Positions 31,590-35,078 of a DNA stretch of 35,078 nucleotides are shown here, piece by piece. This DNA comes from an uncultured Bacteroides sp. (GTDB taxonomy: Bacteria > Bacteroidota > Bacteroidia > Bacteroidales > Bacteroidaceae). Within the stretch, counting starts at the first letter, position 1, and each line of letters starts with the position of its first letter. The stretch lies in the NCBI GenBank assembly GCA_949296415.1, contig CASFQC010000021.1, positions 1 through 35,078 on the forward strand, given 5' to 3'. A program made the translations under genes and the position numbers. The notes under the pieces are model-generated. The model did no database searches. It was not told the DNA's origin and worked only from the letters and a program-made list of their open reading frames with translations.

Positions 31590-31606
31590 CCTGTCCGGCG
31601 GACAGG
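31590..31606. repeat. 17-bp palindrome
   Basis: CCTGTCCG-G-CGGACAGG is a perfect inverted repeat with 8-bp arms around a single base. It has no U-run and lies in the gene-poor stretch after the tandem array. It could be a protein-binding site or a cruciform-forming remnant. Confidence 0.6.
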
Positions 31607-31931
31607 GAACGGCAAGGGCAGCGGGAAGGATGGCGACAAAAGGAAAGGGAGATCCGCCCCACGGCGCACCTCCCTTGAAAACAAAAAATATACCTGTTTG
31701 CGGCAAGTCGCACAAAGCGGAGTATGCCGCCTGTAAGAGAAAAGTAATCTATATCCTTTGACTGTGGAAAGCTCCGGAATGCCCGCAAGACTGTCCCAAA
31801 CGCACGTAAAGTTAGCGGAAAGTATGCAAACAGACAAAGAGGGAAAAGCGGTTTCCTTACCAAAAAGCCGCCTTTATGTGCCATGAGGATAAAATCAGCC
31901 ACCAAACGGCACACATTTTATGCACTGCCTG

Positions 31932-32831
31932 TCACATGGGCCAGAGCGACAAGTCGTACCGCGACTCCACCTCGCGCTCCACCTCATCGGGCAGGCCGGG
32001 AAAGAAGTCCATGCCGGTGATGCGTTCCACCTGGTCCACGGTGTTGACGTAGGAGTCGAGCGGACGGTTGCCCGACGTGTTCTTATAGATGAACCCTATG
32101 GCCTTGGGCTTGCCTCCTGCCAAGGACAGCACCACCTTGAAGAAGGCTTCGGGCACGGTGACGCGGTGTTCCCGCCCTATCACCTTGTGTTTCCGGTTAT
32201 AGAGTATGGGGCCGCAGACAATGTAGATGCTCCCGTCGCGCTGCGCCCAGTCGCGGCAGGCATCTTCCAGTTCCTTCCAGTCGCCACGGTTCAGGTTGTG
32301 GTTCTGCGGGCAGATATTGGTCATATAGAAACTCTCCCGCATGGCCCGCCAGTGCCACCGGTTGTCGGCAGCCGGACACATATGCCCACGGTCGTATCCG
32401 CTCCCTTTGTAGTCGTCGGTGGTCACGGCCTGTGCCGGCGGCAGGTCGGGGTCGGGCAGGAACTTGTCCGTGCGGCTCTCGCGCTCCACCAGCCGCTCGC
32501 GGTTCAGTTCCCAAGCCACCCAGTTGGGCAGGTTGAGCCGGGTGTTGTAGGACACGGTATAGGTGCGCCGTTCCAGTATTTTCTCCGGGCGCTGCTTCAG
32601 CGGAGCGGGCAGCAACACGTCCTTCCCCCCGGACAGAGAGGCCGCAGGCGCGGACGGGCTGGAGGAAGCCATCCTGTCTTTTATCCGTTCCACAAAGGCG
32701 GGAAGCGTTTCGGGCAAGCCCACTTGCAAGGTCTGCGCCAGCGGCTCATAGCCGAGACATGCCACGCACACCGCCAGCACAAGCCAGAGGAATCCGCGTG
32801 AACGTTGGGGTTTCTTTCTTTTTCGGGCCAT
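31932..32831 (-). CDS. Membrane-anchored DNA/RNA non-specific endonuclease
   Basis: A 299-residue protein with a basic start (MARKRKKPQRSRG), one hydrophobic segment (14-31) that acts as an anchor or uncleaved signal, a linker rich in Ser, Ala and Pro, and a NUC-family beta-beta-alpha-metal nuclease domain (about 90-295). The catalytic DRGH motif (YDRGHMCPAADN, His150) and the metal-binding Asn181 in TNICPQNHNLNRGDW are present. Such proteins cleave DNA and RNA with Mg2+ outside the cytoplasm, probably for nutrient use. The ATG at 32831 is preferred to a GTG one codon upstream. A -7 element lies 22 bp upstream. Confidence 0.88.
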   Translation of the reverse strand: MARKRKKPQRSRGFLWLVLAVCVACLGYEPLAQTLQVGLPETLPAFVERIKDRMASSSPSAPAASLSGGKDVLLPAPLKQRPEKILERRTYTVSYNTRLNLPNWVAWELNRERLVERESRTDKFLPDPDLPPAQAVTTDDYKGSGYDRGHMCPAADNRWHWRAMRESFYMTNICPQNHNLNRGDWKELEDACRDWAQRDGSIYIVCGPILYNRKHKVIGREHRVTVPEAFFKVVLSLAGGKPKAIGFIYKNTSGNRPLDSYVNTVDQVERITGMDFFPGLPDEVEREVESRYDLSLWPM

Positions 32832-32852
32832 CACAATCTGTTTTTACACCGG

Positions 32853-32860
32853 CAAAGATA
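32853..32860 (-). promoter_or_regulatory. -7 element of the nuclease gene
   Basis: On the minus strand TATCTTTG followed by C matches the consensus exactly, 22 bp before the ATG at 32831. Confidence 0.6.
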
Positions 32861-33067
32861 CGCAAAATTGGCTTAGGAAAGACTCCCCCTGCCGCTATGC
32901 GGTCGAATAAGGAGAGAGGGAAAGAGCGGAAAGGGCTTCTATATTATAACCGGTTGAGATGCACTTCCTTAATGTAGCTGTCATCGAAAATGCCTCTATA
33001 GAATTGTCTATGAGTGTATTATGCATATGGGTTCTTTTTCTACTTATATAAAAAAAATACTTCGCTG

Positions 33068-33490
33068 TTATGGTTTTACTATGATGCGCCAATAGCCTCC
33101 ATAATCGGCTCCTTCTCTGACAAGCAATCCTTTGGCTTTTAGATTTGCAATTTGCATTTCAATGGCACGTTTGCTGACTCCAATCTTTTCTGCCATCCTG
33201 TCTTGGAATATGGAACCGTCTGATATTACAAGGTCAAGAATGCTTTGGGCCGTTCGTCCTAACCGCTTTTGTTTCACCGAAGATTTTTGCAAATCACCGA
33301 ACTTTTTCTCCGAACCTTCTCCATTTACAGGGTACTTTTTGAGGGAACTATTTACCCTGTCAGCCACCTCTTCTACGGGGATTCTGCTGTCCTCGCCCCA
33401 ATTCAATGCCGTCAGACGTGACCAATCCGAACGACTCCAGATGCTTGTCGTTTCATTCCTGATGCGTCTGTTCACGAAACGTATTGGCAA
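33068..33490 (-). pseudogene. Headless fragment ending in a winged-helix domain
   Basis: About 140 codons are open, but no ATG is present near the start. The first possible start is a TTG at 33490, and an in-frame TGA lies five codons upstream. The C-terminal 70 residues, with SILDLVISDGSIFQDRMAEKIGVSKRAIEMQIANLKAKGLLVREGADYGGYW, are a clear winged helix-turn-helix of the type that ends RecG-like or Fic-related ATP-binding regulators of Bacteroidetes. The first 70 residues match nothing I recognise. The simplest reading is the 3' remnant of a longer gene cut by a past rearrangement at about 33500, beside the C10 peptidase genes. A genuine short regulator using TTG is possible. Confidence 0.55.
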
Positions 33491-33533
33491 AGGCCGACAC
33501 GGATTTCAGCCTTTCAAAAAAAGACAGAAACAC

Positions 33534-33564
33534 TTGTTTTCCGTAATCTAATTTATTATATTTG
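33534..33564 (+). promoter_or_regulatory. Promoter of the C10 peptidase gene
   Basis: TTG at 33534-33536 lies exactly 20 bp before TATATTTG at 33557-33564, which is followed by C. This is a full Bacteroidetes promoter, with a leader of about 35 nt before the ATG at 33604. Confidence 0.75.
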
Positions 33565-33603
33565 CAAGTGAATTAAAAACATTTAATAAAAAACTCAGAG
33601 CCT

Positions 33604-34881
33604 ATGAGAAATTTGTGGAGAGGTGCCTTGCTGCTACTGATGGCAGGAGCATGCACAAATGAAGATTTCGTGACTGAAGAAGCCAACGTGTCCGCAGGGA
33701 TGCTGGAAACACAATCGGCCACCAGAAGCATAGGCGAAGTGCTGCAGATTGCGGAAAACGCCACTCGGCTGTTGATGGGACCGCAGACCCGTGCGGTAGG
33801 TAGAACCATAGACCCGATGGCTACACAATATGTAGTTGCTCCGACTACACGGGCGGGAGGAGGAAACGACACCTTATTATATATAGTGAATTATGCGGAC
33901 GAACAAGGCTTTGCGGTTATTTCGGCTAATAGGAGTGCGGAAGGACTGTTGGCTGTGACGGAACAAGGTTCTTACGGTGTGGATGGGAAATATTATACGG
34001 ATAATCCGGGCTTCACGGAGTTTATGGAACGGGCAAAAGTCTATGCGGGAATGGGAGGTGACCTCACGAAACCGGCAGAAATAATCCAGTTTAAATATGT
34101 GTATGACACGGTCTATGAGAACAAAGTAGAACCTATGGTTCGTGTCCGTTGGGGACAGTCCGGAGTTGAAGGAAAGTATTGCCCCAATGGATTGTCTGGT
34201 TGCAGTAATACGGCCATGGCACAGATCATGTCTTATTTCCATCACCCGCAAAGCATCGCAATTACTTATGAGGGTGCAACGGTCTCCACCCAACCTCTGA
34301 ATTGGACTGCCATGGAAAAACATGAGGTAGACCATGCCTACAAAGGATGTACAGCCACAGAGGCCGGGCATGAAGCCATCAGTCAGCTGTTACGGCAGTT
34401 GGGGGAGATTAATAAAAGTGAGTATCTGTATTCGCCAAAAGGAACTTCGACCATTGCGAGCGATGTGCGGAATAGTTTTTCAAATATGGGATATACTGTT
34501 TCGGCTTTGAACAGTTATACAGACCAGGCCTTAGATAAGGAGTTGGCGAATGGAGAGTTGATATATATGCGAGGGACCGATACGGCAGGCCACGGAGGAC
34601 ATGCTTGGGTCGTAGACGGTGCTTATGGCTATACTGTACGTATAGAAGAATGGAGAAGACCTGCCGGAAAACTGGATTGGGAATATTATGCCGATGCTGG
34701 TTCCACAACGGTTGAATACTTGCATTACAATTGGGGATGGGATGGAAACTGCAACGGTTTCTTTGCCACCAAGGTCTATGCTCCCGGGAAGGCCCATTCT
34801 TATGACGATGAAGAGACCTATACGAATCGTTCAATCTATGACTTTTTAACAAACGTACGATATTTTGCCGTAACCAGATGA
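33604..34881 (+). CDS. C10 family (streptopain-like) cysteine peptidase, lipoprotein
   Basis: A 425-residue lipoprotein (lipobox MAGAC, Cys17) with an N-terminal Spi-type propeptide (about 30-160) and a C10 peptidase domain (about 175-425). The catalytic Cys200 is in GLSGCSNTAMAQIM, preceded by Gln185 (WGQ) for the oxyanion hole, and the catalytic His333 is in GHGGHAWVVDG. HYNWGWDGNCNG is the conserved block after the histidine. The mature N-terminus CTNEDFVTEE is acidic, which fits the lipoprotein export signal used for surface display in Bacteroidetes. Related Bacteroides enzymes (Bfp and Btp) are self-activating proteases clustered with paralogues or inhibitors. This gene is much more AT-rich than its neighbours to the left. 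Confidence 0.88.
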   Translation: MRNLWRGALLLLMAGACTNEDFVTEEANVSAGMLETQSATRSIGEVLQIAENATRLLMGPQTRAVGRTIDPMATQYVVAPTTRAGGGNDTLLYIVNYADEQGFAVISANRSAEGLLAVTEQGSYGVDGKYYTDNPGFTEFMERAKVYAGMGGDLTKPAEIIQFKYVYDTVYENKVEPMVRVRWGQSGVEGKYCPNGLSGCSNTAMAQIMSYFHHPQSIAITYEGATVSTQPLNWTAMEKHEVDHAYKGCTATEAGHEAISQLLRQLGEINKSEYLYSPKGTSTIASDVRNSFSNMGYTVSALNSYTDQALDKELANGELIYMRGTDTAGHGGHAWVVDGAYGYTVRIEEWRRPAGKLDWEYYADAGSTTVEYLHYNWGWDGNCNGFFATKVYAPGKAHSYDDEETYTNRSIYDFLTNVRYFAVTR

Positions 34882-34902
34882 CATTGTCATATTTTTATAA
34901 TT

Positions 34903-34910
34903 TATCTTTG
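34903..34910 (+). promoter_or_regulatory. -7 element of the second C10-like gene
   Basis: TATCTTTG followed by C is an exact match, 34 bp before the ATG at 34944. A weak 5-bp hairpin (34878-34890) with a following T-rich tract overlaps the stop of the first peptidase and might separate the two transcripts. Confidence 0.6.
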
Positions 34911-34943
34911 CATACCTTTAACAATTTATCAAAGAACAAAGCT

Positions 34944-35078
34944 ATGAAGAATTTTTTTAAATGTACGATCCTGTTGCTAGTGGCAGGTGCGTGTACGAAT
35001 GATGATTTTATAACTGAAGAAGTTGACGCTCCGACAACGCCTCTCGGGGTGCAATCGGTGAACAGAAGTATGGATGAG
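34944..35078 (+). CDS. Second C10-like lipoprotein, N-terminal fragment
   Basis: 45 codons are open to the window edge. The lipobox VAGAC (Cys17) is followed by TNDDFITEEVDAP, nearly the same as the start of the preceding C10 peptidase (AGACTNEDFVTEE). It is therefore a tandem paralogue, or a related inhibitor of the staphostatin-like type that accompanies C10 peptidases in Bacteroides. The catalytic region is outside the window. It has its own -7 element. Confidence 0.65.
   Translation, partial: MKNFFKCTILLLVAGACTNDDFITEEVDAPTTPLGVQSVNRSMDE

Larger units (their letters stand above)
31271..31931. other. Gene-poor stretch with repeats
   Basis: No frame in these 660 bp shows a convincing start, domain or codon pattern. 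The stretch holds the four-unit tandem array (31465-31552), a 17-bp palindrome (31590-31606), and an anonymous segment (31740-31930) with no clear consensus promoter. Translations on both strands are rich in Arg, Ser and Pro or Phe and Leu, as expected of non-coding GC-rich DNA. Confidence 0.5.

Noticed and set aside
31522-31914. A 130-codon minus-strand frame in the gene-poor stretch
   Set aside because: It runs into the tandem repeats, has a Phe/Arg/Ser-rich composition without domain structure, and lacks a good promoter. A degenerate dispersed element is possible but cannot be shown here.
32895-33092. A 65-codon minus-strand frame between the nuclease gene and the winged-helix fragment
   Set aside because: It overlaps the end of the winged-helix frame, has no promoter or recognisable family, and lies in AT-rich DNA where such frames are common.

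Overview
The window reads as chromosomal DNA of a Bacteroidales bacterium, most likely a member of the Bacteroidaceae. Three lines of evidence agree. Most transcription starts can be placed with the Bacteroidetes -7 element TAnnTTTG, often with TTG/TTTG about 20 bp upstream. The gene families are typical of gut Bacteroides relatives: GH97, GH115, bile salt hydrolase, a glycine-lipid synthesis pair, C10 peptidases, DUF4292, DUF4294, DUF3836 and a lipoprotein glutaminyl cyclase. Many products are lipoproteins or exported proteins. Most of the window is GC-rich by eye; the last ~2 kb is clearly more AT-rich. I saw no rRNA, tRNA, CRISPR array, transposase or integrase.

Layout, left half. A truncated HU-like gene (minus) faces an M20 deacylase of the ArgE type. 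A minus-strand operon dut - TPR protein - DUF4292 lipoprotein - EnvC-like factor joins nucleotide sanitation to envelope genes. It diverges from dgt across a structured leader. Next come glsB and glsA (glycine/ornithine-type lipid acyltransferases) and a bile salt hydrolase, all minus. After a 716-bp non-coding stretch lie a small acidic lipoprotein, a nitroreductase-like lipoprotein, an LpxL-type acyltransferase and a DUF4294 protein. A CDF cation transporter and an NAD-dependent epimerase form a plus-strand pair. It converges on a tRNA-modification pair, U32/TrhP-like plus DusB. A radical SAM protein and a GH115 enzyme follow.

Layout, right half. A second long non-coding stretch (786 bp) resembles the first over its whole length. 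It precedes a plus-strand operon: LD-carboxypeptidase - glutaminyl cyclase - GH97 - SufE. Facing it is an eight-gene minus-strand cluster that is the most interesting part of the window. In transcription order it encodes a 52-residue membrane peptide, a DUF3836 secreted protein, a CPBP intramembrane protease, three DUF2975 membrane paralogues, a two-helix membrane protein and a small Cro/CI-type repressor. Its promoter lies between two 15-bp palindromes, TATCG-N5-CGATA, placed like operators, and it ends in a good intrinsic terminator. I propose that it is a self-regulated membrane module.

The end of the window holds a gene-poor stretch with four 22-bp tandem repeats, related to intergenic sequences near 5982 and 26958. 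Then come an anchored DNA/RNA nuclease and a headless fragment of a winged-helix regulator. Last are two tandem C10-type (streptopain-like) lipoprotein genes, the second cut by the window edge, in AT-rich DNA that may have been acquired by transfer.
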